From NCBI RefSeq assembly GCF_024436065.1, contig NZ_JANFNS010000002.1:1-64000 (forward strand): 64,000 bases of DNA, read 5' to 3'. Each line of letters starts with the position of its first letter. Within the stretch, counting starts at the first letter, position 1. The position numbers and the translations under genes were made by a program. The stretch comes from Saccharibacillus sp. JS10 (GTDB lineage Bacteria; Bacillota; Bacilli; Paenibacillales; Paenibacillaceae). Shown here piece after piece: positions 37,082 through 45,573 of the stretch. Under the pieces are notes generated by a model, which was not told the DNA's origin, ran no database searches, and saw nothing but the letters and a program-made list of their open reading frames with translations.

Positions 37082-38053
37082 ATGAATAAAAGTTTGAAGT
37101 GGGCATGGACTTGCGTAGGTCTGCTTGCTGTAATGATGATCCTTGCGGCTTGCGGAGCAACATCCGCCACGCAAGTTCCGGCAGCCAATTCAGAAGAATC
37201 TGCAACACGCACCATTACCCATTTAAAAGGTGATTCCAAAATTCCGATGAAGCCGCAACGTGTGGTGGCTTTGTCAGCCGCTTATATCGATCATCTCCTG
37301 ACCATCGGAGAAAAGCCAGTCGGTGTGAATAACGAAGAGCGTTACGGCGCAGATTATCTGCCTTATTTGGCGGATCAGCTTCAAGGCGTGGCAACGGTCG
37401 GTTCGGCAGAAGCCCCAAATTTGGAAGCGATCGTGCAATTAAATCCCGATGTGATTTTGATAGAAAGTCGCACGGCTGAAAGTATGTATGACCAACTGAG
37501 CAAGATTGCACCGACAATCGTACTTGGCAACGAGTGGGAAGAGTATGACGAAAATCCGGATTTTTGGACAGAAGATCTGCTGAAAATCGCGGAAATGTAC
37601 GATAAGACGGAATTGGCACAAACGAAAATCGACGAGTTGAAAAAAGAAACAGAAGCGGTTAAAACGTTAGTCGAAAAGTCCGAGCATCGCAAACTCGCGT
37701 ATATCCGCGTACGTCAAAAGCTATTCCAGATCTATCCGCAAAACGGACATCCGACGAATGCATTGTTATATCACGACTTAGGCTTCGAGCCTTCCTCTAT
37801 TACGCCGAAAGAGCAACGGGAAGATTTGTCGCTAGAAGGGGTTGCGGATCTGGATGCGAACCAGCTTATTTTGGAAGTCGATCCGAACGGAGCCGATTTT
37901 TTGCAAGCCGCAGAACAAAGTTCGCTATGGAGCAAAGTACCGGCAGTTCAGCAAAAACAAGTGTATCAGACCGATTCGTTCTGGTTGTTCAAAGGCTGGG
38001 GCGTAATCGGTCGCACGCAAATCCTTGAAGACGTGCGGAAGCTGGTCGAGTAG
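37082..38053 (+). CDS. ferric-siderophore ABC transporter binding lipoprotein
   Basis: A 323-residue lipoprotein with a signal peptide and lipobox LAAC (Cys about 24), followed by a class III (FeuA/FepB-type) binding fold: QRVVALSAAYIDHLLTIGEKPVGV, LEAIVQLNPDVIL and the closing GWGVIGRTQILEDVRKLV. AAGGGGAG (37067-37074) favours ATG 37082; a TTG two codons earlier is too close. A Fur box overlaps the promoter region and a Btr-like activator is upstream. No permease or ATPase genes follow, so the membrane partners must be elsewhere. Confidence 0.9.
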   Translation: MNKSLKWAWTCVGLLAVMMILAACGATSATQVPAANSEESATRTITHLKGDSKIPMKPQRVVALSAAYIDHLLTIGEKPVGVNNEERYGADYLPYLADQLQGVATVGSAEAPNLEAIVQLNPDVILIESRTAESMYDQLSKIAPTIVLGNEWEEYDENPDFWTEDLLKIAEMYDKTELAQTKIDELKKETEAVKTLVEKSEHRKLAYIRVRQKLFQIYPQNGHPTNALLYHDLGFEPSSITPKEQREDLSLEGVADLDANQLILEVDPNGADFLQAAEQSSLWSKVPAVQQKQVYQTDSFWLFKGWGVIGRTQILEDVRKLVE

Positions 38054-38800
38054 ATGAAGCCAGAGCAGCAGTATGAATTTCAAGAGTTGCTGATGCAACA
38101 ATTTGCGATCCGGTATGTATCTTCGATTAGCGAAAAAGATTCAGAGCTTTTCCCTTATGCCACAAGCGATCTGCTTGAACCGAGTGTGCTTCGCCATGTA
38201 TTGAATAAACAAGCAGAGCAGCTTGGCGGCGTATCTTTAGAAGTCGCGAGTACGATGTTCGCAAAGCGTTATTCGGTGCTGATCGCTGGTATGTTTGCTA
38301 CATATACCTTGTATGACATTCCGTTATCTACGAATCCGAAAGATATTCGAATCCGGCTTGAACGCAGTGGGGTCATGGCTTATGAAGTTCGGCGTCATCC
38401 TAAGAATCTAGAGCATACGGATTTGAAATTTTCGGCGTATGTTCAAAATGTTACCGTGCATATGGAACTGATCGTGCAGGCAGTTGCAGACACGAGCGGC
38501 GTTCCCGTCAAAGTGTTACGTTCTCTGATCTTACATCAGGTTCATACGCTGTATGCTTGGCTTCAATGGGAAGCGGCAAACCCGGAGTTTCGTCCGCAGG
38601 GACGCCAATCCAAGATTGCCGCTGAGCGATTTGCTCTGAATCAATCCAAAGCCGCAGTAGGATTTGCTGCAAAATTCCGTCTGATTCAGCATTACCCTAA
38701 CGAGCGTCCGCTATTGATGCGACCGTATTGTTGCCAAGCTTATCGAACGGACGATCATGGGTATTGCGAAACTTGTCCAAAACCAAGTAGAAGCGTATAG
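38054..38800 (+). CDS. FhuF-like siderophore-iron reductase
   Basis: A 248-residue cytosolic protein whose C-terminus carries CC-x10-C-x2-C (PYCCQAYRTDDHGYCETCP), the 2Fe-2S motif of FhuF-type ferric-siderophore reductases. Such proteins release iron from imported siderophores by reduction. Its ATG follows the stop of the binding-protein gene without a single base between, and there is no separate ribosome binding site, so translation is coupled. The last codons lie inside the stem of the terminator. Confidence 0.82.
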   Translation: MKPEQQYEFQELLMQQFAIRYVSSISEKDSELFPYATSDLLEPSVLRHVLNKQAEQLGGVSLEVASTMFAKRYSVLIAGMFATYTLYDIPLSTNPKDIRIRLERSGVMAYEVRRHPKNLEHTDLKFSAYVQNVTVHMELIVQAVADTSGVPVKVLRSLILHQVHTLYAWLQWEAANPEFRPQGRQSKIAAERFALNQSKAAVGFAAKFRLIQHYPNERPLLMRPYCCQAYRTDDHGYCETCPKPSRSV

Positions 38801-38818
38801 CTTCTGCTTGGTTTTTTG
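38779..38818 (+). terminator. terminator overlapping the end of the FhuF-like gene
   Basis: AAACCAAG-AGAAGC pairs with GCTTCT-CTTGGTTT, followed by a T-run. The stop codon TAG at 38798-38800 falls within the hairpin. Confidence 0.88.
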
Positions 38819-38916
38819 CTAGAGTGCTTCGTGATTGTTACGCTATAAATGTGTTAAGCTAGTCATACAGACCGGTGCGGATTAGACTCTGCCGGACGAG
38901 TGAAGGAGGATGTTCG

Positions 38917-39207
38917 ATGATTGTGATTCACGCGGATATGCAGATCAAGCCGGAAAAAAGAGAAGCCTTTTTGCAAACGATTCAATCCCTTGTTGTCGCT
39001 TCGCAAGCCGAAGACGGGTGCCTGCGTTATACGCTCACGCAAGACGTCGCGAGCACCGATCGTTTTACGATGATTGAAGTCTGGGCGGATGAAGCAGCAG
39101 TCGAACGTCATAATGCTTCTTCGCATTTCACCGGATTTTTTAAAGTCGCGAACGACTTTTTTGCAATGCCACTGAAAGCCGAAAAATTTAGCGCAGCAGA
39201 TTTATAA
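38917..39207 (+). CDS. antibiotic biosynthesis monooxygenase (ABM) family protein
   Basis: A 96-residue dimeric ferredoxin-like fold protein: IVIHADMQIKPEKREAF opening strand, EDGCLRYTL, the FTMIEVWADEAAVERH strand-helix and FTGFFK. The ABM family includes quinol monooxygenases and haem-degrading enzymes; the substrate is not known here. GAAGGAGGA lies 8 bases before ATG 38917. It is followed 16 bases later by the phosphatase gene. Confidence 0.87.
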   Translation: MIVIHADMQIKPEKREAFLQTIQSLVVASQAEDGCLRYTLTQDVASTDRFTMIEVWADEAAVERHNASSHFTGFFKVANDFFAMPLKAEKFSAADL

Positions 39208-39223
39208 AATAGGGGGCTATATC

Positions 39224-39874
39224 TTGGGTAAAAAAGTGAATTTGTATTTGATTCGGCACGGCGAGACGTATTTGAATCGGTATAAAAGAATGCAAGGGTG
39301 GTCAGACAGCCCGCTTACGGAAGAAGGCAAGTTGGTAGCCGTCGAGACAGGGAAAAAACTTGCCGATACCGTATTTGCTCATGTCTATACGAGTGATTCG
39401 GGACGTACGCTGGAGACTGCCGAAATTATTTTAAAAGAAAATAATCATTCTGTACCGACGATCAATCGCAGAAAAGAATTCCGGGAAACGTTTTTCGGAG
39501 GTTTGGAAGGCGAATATTCGCAAGTCGCTTTAGAAAAAGTCGCCGAAGCGGCAGACGTATCGAGTTTCCACGAATTACGTCAAAAACATACGGTGAAAGA
39601 AGTCGCCGATTTTATCCATAAAGCCGATCCTTACGGTCATGCGGAAAGCTTCGATCAACAATGGGATCGGATTCAAGCGGGTTTAGAAGAAGTCGTTGGA
39701 CTTGAGTACGAAGACGAAGCGAATATTTTGATCGTGACACACGGCAATACGATTCGAAATACGGTCAGCCAACTATGCAAAGAAGTCGACTTGTCCGTCG
39801 ATATTCGTAACGCGAGCGTGACGGTTATCCAGCACTTGGATCGTGAATATGCGATGGTTAGTTTTAATCAGTAA
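39224..39874 (+). CDS. histidine phosphatase family protein (phosphoglycerate mutase-like)
   Basis: A 216-residue protein with the phosphohistidine motif LIRHGETYLNR near residue 9, the FRETFFGGLEGE loop and the second catalytic His in LIVTHGNTIRN. Members remove phosphates from metabolites; the natural substrate is unknown. The TTG start at 39224 has AGGGGGC 7 bases upstream. It probably shares a transcript with the ABM gene and ends at a strong terminator. Confidence 0.88.
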   Translation: MGKKVNLYLIRHGETYLNRYKRMQGWSDSPLTEEGKLVAVETGKKLADTVFAHVYTSDSGRTLETAEIILKENNHSVPTINRRKEFRETFFGGLEGEYSQVALEKVAEAADVSSFHELRQKHTVKEVADFIHKADPYGHAESFDQQWDRIQAGLEEVVGLEYEDEANILIVTHGNTIRNTVSQLCKEVDLSVDIRNASVTVIQHLDREYAMVSFNQ

Positions 39875-39879
39875 TAGAC

Positions 39880-39920
39880 AGCAAAGACGCCAGTAGAATA
39901 CTGGCGTCTTTGCTTCTTTA
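39880..39920. terminator. bidirectional terminator between phosphatase and toxin genes
   Basis: AGCAAAGACGCCAG and CTGGCGTCTTTGCT form a perfect 14-bp stem with a 7-base loop; T-rich bases follow. The site lies between convergent genes. Confidence 0.88.
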
Positions 39921-40181
39921 TTCATAAATATCTTTACGGTGTCCAACATCGATAACCGTAATGACAATCTCTTCATCTTCAATTAACGCCAATATTCGGT
40001 AGTCGCCTACTCGGTAGCGCCATTTTCCCTTATGATTGGCGACGAGAGCTTTTCCTTGTGCTCTTGGATCGCTACAGTTCATTAAGTTTTTTTCAATCCA
40101 ACCCACTAACAGGGATGCCTGAAAGCGATCCATCTTCTTTAATTTTTTCAATGCCAAGTCTGAAAATCGAACGGTATACAT
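39918..40181 (-). CDS. type II toxin, RelE/ParE family
   Basis: An 87-residue basic protein with the RelE pattern: YTVRFSDLALKKLKKMD at the start, then KWRYRVGDYRILALIEDEEIVITVIDVGHRKDIY, where the Arg and Tyr residues needed by ribosome-dependent RNases of this family are kept. It is the second gene of the pair, six bases after the antitoxin, in the usual antitoxin-first order. AT-rich composition and isolation suggest a mobile cassette. Confidence 0.9.
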   Translation of the reverse strand: MYTVRFSDLALKKLKKMDRFQASLLVGWIEKNLMNCSDPRAQGKALVANHKGKWRYRVGDYRILALIEDEEIVITVIDVGHRKDIYE

Positions 40182-40187
40182 ATTGTC

Positions 40188-40400
40188 CTACAATCCCAAT
40201 TCTTTTTTAACTTCATCAAGAGAATAAGTCTTTTTTGTATCAGCGATTGCCCGATCGAAGGTTTCCAAATCAATTTCATCCTCGATTTTTTCGATAATCG
40301 CATTTCGCATTAAATCGGATACCGATGTGTTTTTGAGTTTCGCGTAATCTCGAATCAACTTATTGTCGCGATCATCTACTCTAAGAGAAATAGTAACCAT
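40188..40400 (-). CDS. antitoxin, ribbon-helix-helix family
   Basis: A 70-residue protein. Residues about 1-45 are a ribbon-helix-helix DNA-binding domain (TISLRVDDRDNKLIRDYAKLKNTSVSDLM). The acidic C-terminal half (KIEDEIDLETFDRAIADTKK) should wrap the toxin. It lies directly before the RelE-type toxin, with AGGAGGC upstream of the ATG, and a palindromic operator sits 20 bases before the start, where the antitoxin probably represses its own promoter. Confidence 0.9.
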   Translation of the reverse strand: MVTISLRVDDRDNKLIRDYAKLKNTSVSDLMRNAIIEKIEDEIDLETFDRAIADTKKTYSLDEVKKELGL

Positions 40401-40421
40401 AGATAAGCCTCCTTTGTTTCT

Positions 40422-40442
40422 TTGTAATACATTGTATTACAA
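40422..40442. promoter_or_regulatory. palindromic operator of the toxin-antitoxin pair
   Basis: TTGTAATAC (40422-40430), ATT, GTATTACAA (40434-40442): a perfect 9-3-9 inverted repeat just upstream of the antitoxin gene. It is the expected binding site for a dimeric RHH antitoxin. Confidence 0.82.
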
Positions 40443-40486
40443 TGTTGTGAAGTTGTAAATTCATATTCATGAGATTAAAACAACTT

Positions 40487-40537
40487 AAAAAGAGATTATT
40501 GAGCCTCCAATCTTACAGGTTCAATAATCTCTTTTTT
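40487..40537. terminator. bidirectional terminator next to the FucU-like gene
   Basis: AAAAAGAGATTATTGA and TCAATAATCTCTTTTT are perfectly complementary (16 bp) around an 18-base loop, with A-run and T-run ends. On the minus strand it ends the FucU-like operon. Confidence 0.9.
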
Positions 40538-40591
40538 AAATTTTATGATTTTCGAATGTTAGCACTTAATTTGCTATCGTAAATGTCTTGC

Positions 40592-41020
40592 CTACGTTTT
40601 GATCACGCCTTTTTTCAAAATAATATTGCCATACAGCGCCTCTTCTCCGGTCATGACGACCAAGTAGGCGTTTTTCGCACGTTCGTAAAAAGCAAAACGT
40701 TCTTCGAAAGCCAGTTTGGCGGTATCATCGTGTTTCGCCACGATATCGCGGTATGTATCCCATACCGTCGGCACGACCGGATCGCCCGGAACGACGCTCA
40801 TCAGTGCCGCTTGATGTTCCGCATACGGATCAAGAGGAAGCAGTTCCAAAATCGCGTCCAGCAAAGGCGGAATGCCGAATCCGTCATAACGGATAACGTT
40901 ATCATGCAGCGAATGACCAGGGAAGTTGGCATCTGCCAAAACGATTTCGTCGCCATGACCCATTTTCATCAACGCTTGTACCAGATCTGGGGAAAGAATT
41001 TTCGGGATTTTTTTCAGCAT
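40592..41020 (-). CDS. RbsD/FucU family sugar mutarotase
   Basis: A 142-residue protein of the RbsD/FucU fold, which interconverts sugar anomers (L-fucose for FucU, D-ribose for RbsD). The signature LVQALMKMGHGDEIVLADANFP with the catalytic His is at the N-terminus, and YGNIILKKGVI closes the chain as in FucU. The ATG at 41020 on the minus strand has AAGGAGA 7 bases upstream. No fucose genes are near; the preceding minus-strand gene encodes a membrane protein 14 bases away. Confidence 0.88.
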   Translation of the reverse strand: MLKKIPKILSPDLVQALMKMGHGDEIVLADANFPGHSLHDNVIRYDGFGIPPLLDAILELLPLDPYAEHQAALMSVVPGDPVVPTVWDTYRDIVAKHDDTAKLAFEERFAFYERAKNAYLVVMTGEEALYGNIILKKGVIKT

Positions 41021-41034
41021 GTGAACATCTCCTT

Positions 41035-41682
41035 TTATCTTCTTCGTAACAAAACGACTTGCCCAATAAATCCAATCGCAGCGAGAATCAAGCTTACCCA
41101 ATATGGAATAGTCACGATCGGCAATATGCGCAGAAGCAACAATCCAATAATCGTGATTCCGGCAAGTACAGCCAATGAAGCGCCGATATTGCGTATATTA
41201 AATCTTGGCGGAGCCGGTACGCCTTCTTCGGGATCACGGCGGGTAAGGCGCAGTAACACTTCGACTAAAGCAATTGCGCCGATTACAATAAGTAGCAAAA
41301 CGCCGGTGCTCATTTTTTCGGTGTCTTTGTCGAAAATAGCGAGCAAGCCGAGGATCAAAAAAGTCCAACTTAACGCGACCCACGGAGCCAGCACATAAGG
41401 ACGAATTTTCGGCGAGTCTTTGCGCTGCGGCAATTCGGTCAGAGCACGATCGGCAAAAGCGATCGGATCATCGCCAAACAGCTTGGACGCCGTTTTTCCT
41501 TTTTGCTGAGCGGCTAATAGTTGCTGGGCACGTTCGAGTAGCCACGTTTCGCCGCTATCTTCTTGTACCCGGCTAGAACGGATATGCACGATCACTTCAT
41601 CTAAATAATTGCCGTTTTTTTGACTTAACTGATCGCGGATCGTATTGATCTCACGGATTTTTTTTCGAATACTCAAACTCAA
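41035..41682 (-). CDS. DUF1129-like membrane protein
   Basis: A 215-residue protein with a soluble N-terminal half (about 1-95, charged, containing NGNYLDEVIVHI) and four hydrophobic segments at about 95-115, 122-145, 165-185 and 190-212. This is the layout of the DUF1129 family, whose function is unknown. It is probably co-transcribed with the FucU-like gene downstream. Confidence 0.65.
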   Translation of the reverse strand: MSLSIRKKIREINTIRDQLSQKNGNYLDEVIVHIRSSRVQEDSGETWLLERAQQLLAAQQKGKTASKLFGDDPIAFADRALTELPQRKDSPKIRPYVLAPWVALSWTFLILGLLAIFDKDTEKMSTGVLLLIVIGAIALVEVLLRLTRRDPEEGVPAPPRFNIRNIGASLAVLAGITIIGLLLLRILPIVTIPYWVSLILAAIGFIGQVVLLRRR

Positions 41683-41713
41683 AATCCTCCTTCAATTAGT
41701 TACGTGACTCTAT

Positions 41714-42361
41714 TTAATCGGCAGCTTGTCCCAGCTCGTCGGTTGTCCACGATTGAGACTGAAAAGCTAGAAACAGACCGACCCATCGATCTTCTTCGGC
41801 AAAATGGATCAAAATTCCGCCGTCGCGAAACGTTCCGTTGTCCCGTTGCCAAGCTTCATGGTTGCCTTGATTCATATGAATATTGTGCAAGCCGCGTCCG
41901 GGTAGAAAGCCAAAATAATAATCTTTCGTTTCATTCTCCGGTCCCCAGCTATCTCCAAACACATACAGCTCAGCATTGGCAGATATCGCTTGATCGATCA
42001 ACGCCACAATTTTTTCATTCAAATCGTTATCGGGTCCGGGAAGGCTTGCAGGCATCGGGATCATATCGTTCTTGGCGCAAAGCGGCCTACGAACAAAATC
42101 TAGCCCATGTAGCGGCAAGTTTCGCTCAATCGAAGTCAGTCCGCTGGGAAGTTGCTTTAACGCTTCGGCTTCATGCGGATCACAAGGGTTAATGCTGTAT
42201 AGCAGCTCAGACGGGTACGATTTGGACTGAATATTAATCGAAGCCCGATAATTCAGATCCCGGTCGTCTTGCAGATGGATATGAAAATGAGGCTGCTGAC
42301 CAAACCCGTGGATATAGCGAACCGCATGGGCTTTCAGCACTCCGTAACGATGGCGATTCAA
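41714..42361 (-). CDS. YukJ-like DUF2278 family protein
   Basis: A 215-residue protein matching the DUF2278/YukJ family: RYGVLKAHAVRYIHG at the start, HFHIHLQD, YRASINIQS, DLNEKIVALIDQAI and the GLHNIHMNQGN segment. The function is unknown. The TTG start at 42361 (minus strand) has GGGAGGG 7 bases upstream; a longer in-frame beginning at 42454 is rejected because it has no such site and dissimilar, Arg/Cys-rich residues. Confidence 0.83.
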   Translation of the reverse strand: MNRHRYGVLKAHAVRYIHGFGQQPHFHIHLQDDRDLNYRASINIQSKSYPSELLYSINPCDPHEAEALKQLPSGLTSIERNLPLHGLDFVRRPLCAKNDMIPMPASLPGPDNDLNEKIVALIDQAISANAELYVFGDSWGPENETKDYYFGFLPGRGLHNIHMNQGNHEAWQRDNGTFRDGGILIHFAEEDRWVGLFLAFQSQSWTTDELGQAAD

Positions 42362-42476
42362 TAAGGTTCCCTCCCGAGCATATTGACTGTCTCTAGCATA
42401 GCGTAATCTACAAAGTCGGTCTACAAGGCAACATGGATTCCACCTCTTTTTCAACCTGAAATCACGAAGCTCTGAA

Positions 42477-42505
42477 TTGACAAAAAAAGCTTGTACACGT
42501 AAGAT
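42477..42505 (+). promoter_or_regulatory. sigma-A-type promoter of the alpha/beta hydrolase gene
   Basis: TTGACA (42477-42482), 17 bases, TAAGAT (42500-42505). It is near-consensus and 55 bases before the start codon. Confidence 0.78.
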
Positions 42506-42560
42506 AAGAGTAATTCATACTATTTAACTAGGGATTAAAAATAGACAGGAGGCTGCTGCT

Positions 42561-43376
42561 ATGGAACGTCAGATTTTGATTCGTCACGACCAACACGAAC
42601 TTGCGGCTACTCTTCATTATCCGACATCGGATACTTGCGAAGGACGTCTTCCGTTGACGATCATTTGCCACGGGTTTGTCGGTAGCCGAATAGGCGTTGA
42701 TCGGTTATTCGTTACGACGGCGCGCGAGTTGGCTGACGAAGGGCAATTGGTCGTCCGGTTCGACTATGCCGGTTGCGGCGAGAGCGACGGGGTGTACGGA
42801 GAAGAAGGCATCGAATCGATGATTCGCCAGACTCGGACGGTGCTGGATTATGCGTTGACTTGCGCCGATATCGACCCGAGCCGCGTGACGTTAATCGGGC
42901 ATAGTCTGGGCGGCGCAGTTGCGCTGCTTACCGCTGTGCGGGATCGACGGATCAAAAGTCTGGCTTTGTGGTCGGCAGTCGGCTATCCTTTTAACGATAT
43001 TGTGAAAATTACCGGACGTGAGCGATATGACGAATCCGTACGCACGGGCAGCGCGGATTACTTGGGCTATTCCTTCACACCGGGATTTTTCGAATCTTTG
43101 GGCGCTTTTCAGCCTTTTCAAGAAGCGAGTAAATTTTACGGCGACGTCTTGGTCGTACACGGCACATCCGATGATGTGATCCCGGTCGATTATGCGTTTT
43201 TGTATCAAAAACTGTTCTGGACGAGAGAAGATTCGCGCTGTGACAAAGAGATTATATTTCAGGCAAACCATACGTATTCATCCGGCCCGCACCGACGCCA
43301 ATTACTTGATATTACAAAGCGCTGGCTACAGGATCGGCACAAAAATGAAATCGACTGGCAGCACTGGACGATCTAA
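42561..43376 (+). CDS. alpha/beta hydrolase (serine esterase-like)
   Basis: A 271-residue soluble hydrolase. The nucleophile elbow is GHSLGG with Ser115, the acid probably lies in HGTSDDVIP, and the His lies in QANHTYSSG. The oxyanion region CHGFVGSR and the FDYAGCGESDG strand match the acyl-peptidase/feruloyl-esterase-like branch. The substrate is unknown. CAGGAGG is upstream of the ATG; a strong promoter precedes it and a terminator follows. Confidence 0.9.
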   Translation: MERQILIRHDQHELAATLHYPTSDTCEGRLPLTIICHGFVGSRIGVDRLFVTTARELADEGQLVVRFDYAGCGESDGVYGEEGIESMIRQTRTVLDYALTCADIDPSRVTLIGHSLGGAVALLTAVRDRRIKSLALWSAVGYPFNDIVKITGRERYDESVRTGSADYLGYSFTPGFFESLGAFQPFQEASKFYGDVLVVHGTSDDVIPVDYAFLYQKLFWTREDSRCDKEIIFQANHTYSSGPHRRQLLDITKRWLQDRHKNEIDWQHWTI

Positions 43377-43397
43377 CAAATGAATGAAAGAAGATAG

Positions 43398-43428
43398 AAG
43401 CCGGGAGCGGTATCGCTTCCGGCTTTTT
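43398..43428 (+). terminator. terminator after the alpha/beta hydrolase gene
   Basis: AAGCCGG-AGCG pairs with CGCT-CCGGCTT around GTAT, then five T. Confidence 0.9.
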
Positions 43429-43669
43429 GTATGCCAAATGTAAACAAAATGAGAGCAAGCCAACGATCAAAATCACGAAAAAAAGGCTGAAAAGCCGCTT
43501 CAATGCGCATTTTGTTAAAAAGAGTCGATTTTTGTGTAAAAACATTATGAAAATCGGCATAAGTTTTCTTTCAACCCTTACATCGTTGTGATAAAATGAT
43601 GGAGGTCGCAGAAGCGACTTCAAAGCCTTGCCCATTTTTGGTTTTGAACATTTGAAAAGGGGTTTTAAA

Positions 43670-44284
43670 ATGCGTGCAAAAAAGAAGGATATTTTCTTTC
43701 AAACACTCGAAGATATGGCGGATACAATCGTCAAAGCTGCAGATTACTTTTCGAAGCATGTAGCGGATCTAAAAGATGTAGATGTCTTTGTTAAAGATAT
43801 GAAAGATTATGAATCCCAGTGTGACGGATTTACGCATACGATCATTACCGAACTCAACAAGACGTTTATTACGCCGCTTGAGCGTGACGACATCTTGAAA
43901 CTGGCAACGACGCTTGACGATGTATTGGACGGCTTGGAAGCTTCGGCTTCGCGCTTTTACATGTACAATCTCGGTCAGCCAGACAAATATATGATTCAGT
44001 TCGGAGAAATCCTGCGTGAGTCGGCTTACGAAATTCAAAAAGCGATTCATTTGTTGTCGCAAAAAAAATTGCTCGCGATTCGCGAATATACGATTCGTTT
44101 GAACGATTTGGAAAACCAAGGCGACGATTTGCTGCGTGTATCGATTAAAGAATTGTTTGCGACAGTAACCGATCCGATTGAACTGATTAAGCGTAAAGAA
44201 ATCTACGAGCGTCTTGAGACGACGACCGACAACTGCGAAGACGTTGCCGATATTCTGGAAACTATCATTATGAGCAACTCCTAA
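43670..44284 (+). CDS. DUF47 family PhoU-like protein
   Basis: A 204-residue all-helical PhoU-like protein of the DUF47 (YkaA) type: FFQTLEDMADTIVKAADYF, DYESQCDGFTHTII (metal-binding E/D-xxx-D type helix), DDVLDGLEASASRFYMY and a second repeat RLETTTDNCEDVADILE. It is typically paired with low-affinity Pit phosphate carriers and thought to regulate them. The pit gene follows 186 bases later. The ATG at 43670 has AAAAGGGG upstream. Confidence 0.9.
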   Translation: MRAKKKDIFFQTLEDMADTIVKAADYFSKHVADLKDVDVFVKDMKDYESQCDGFTHTIITELNKTFITPLERDDILKLATTLDDVLDGLEASASRFYMYNLGQPDKYMIQFGEILRESAYEIQKAIHLLSQKKLLAIREYTIRLNDLENQGDDLLRVSIKELFATVTDPIELIKRKEIYERLETTTDNCEDVADILETIIMSNS

Positions 44285-44470
44285 GCGGAGCCTGCCATTT
44301 TAGGGCTAAAGGAGGTCAGGACCGCTTTTTTCCGGAATTATGCTTCTATAAAAAGCAGGCGTTTTGCCTGACAATCGGCAGCAGCAATTTCGTAAATAGA
44401 TAAAACGGCACGGGAACTACACAGTTGGTGTATGCAGCGGAGCCGTCTTTCTTGATGCGGTCAACACACT

Positions 44471-45460
44471 ATGGAAACCACTTTTATCATCCTTGCGGTT
44501 GTCGTTTTTTTGGCGCTCGCATTTGACTTTATTAACGGATTTCACGATACGGCGAACGCGATTGCGATGTCTGTATCGACTCGGGCGCTGAAACCCCGAA
44601 CCGCGATTTTGCTGGCTGCGGTCATGAACTTTATCGGCGCGATTACGTTTACCGGCGTGGCAAAAACGATTGGCGGCAGTATCGCCGACCCCACCAAGCT
44701 CGACAACGGGATCGAGATCGTAATTGCGACGTTGATCGCGGCGATCATCTGGAACTTGGCGACTTGGTGGTTCGGCATTCCGTCTTCGTCTTCGCACGCG
44801 ATGATCGGTGCGCTTGCGGGCGCGGTATTCGTCGGAGCGGGTTCGGACAGCGTTAACTGGAGCGGATTTATCAAAATTATCGAAGCGTTAATCTTCTCTC
44901 CATTGATCGCGTTCGCGGCTGGTTATGTCATCATGATGGTTCTTAAATGGACACTCGGACGACGCAGCCCGCACACGGTCAACAAAGGTTTCCGTTTGAT
45001 GCAGATTTTCACGGCGGCCCTTCAATCGTTTGCCCACGGTACGAACGACGCGCAAAAAGCGATGGGGATTATGACGTTTGCGTTGATCTCTGCCGGAGAA
45101 TGGAGCTCGCTTGAGCCTCCTCTTTGGGTCAAACTCGCTGCGGCTACCGCAATTGCGCTCGGTACGTCGGTAGGCGGCTGGAAAATTATCAAAACGCTCG
45201 GAACGAAAATTTTCAAAATCGAGCCTATGAACGGTTTTGCGGCTGACGTCGCTTCGGCTTCGGTTATTTTCTCGGCTACTATGCTGCATTTGCCAATCAG
45301 TACGACGCACGCAGCAACTTCTTCGATTCTCGGCGTAGGTGCAGCAAAACGTTTCCGCGAAGTGAAATGGGGCATGGCGGGACGTATTATCGTCGCTTGG
45401 TTTATTACGATTCCGGTCGTTGCCGTTATGTCCGGTCTGATCTTCAAATTACTTTTTTAA
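44471..45460 (+). CDS. pit: Pit family inorganic phosphate permease
   Basis: A 329-residue membrane protein with two inverted halves of the PiT family, each holding the signature GxxHDTANAIA-like element: DFINGFHDTANAIAMSVSTRAL near residue 18 and SFAHGTNDAQKAMGIM near residue 190. It carries phosphate with protons or metal-phosphate. No good ribosome binding site precedes the ATG, although the start agrees with homologues. A perfect AAAGGAGG occurs 150 bases upstream without a following start codon. A U-rich terminator follows. Confidence 0.93.
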   Translation: METTFIILAVVVFLALAFDFINGFHDTANAIAMSVSTRALKPRTAILLAAVMNFIGAITFTGVAKTIGGSIADPTKLDNGIEIVIATLIAAIIWNLATWWFGIPSSSSHAMIGALAGAVFVGAGSDSVNWSGFIKIIEALIFSPLIAFAAGYVIMMVLKWTLGRRSPHTVNKGFRLMQIFTAALQSFAHGTNDAQKAMGIMTFALISAGEWSSLEPPLWVKLAAATAIALGTSVGGWKIIKTLGTKIFKIEPMNGFAADVASASVIFSATMLHLPISTTHAATSSILGVGAAKRFREVKWGMAGRIIVAWFITIPVVAVMSGLIFKLLF

Positions 45461-45476
45461 ACTTCACTAAATTCCA

Positions 45477-45507
45477 AGTCTGCCGGATCATTCGGTGGGC
45501 TTTTTTT
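45477..45507 (+). terminator. terminator after pit
   Basis: AGTCTGCCG pairs with CGGTGGGCT (G-U pairs included) around a 7-base loop, followed by seven T. Confidence 0.8.
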
Positions 45508-45573
45508 GATCGAATTTGAAAAAGTGTAACATCAATCGACCCTTCTTCGTCTAATAGATTGGAGGTGTTGAAA

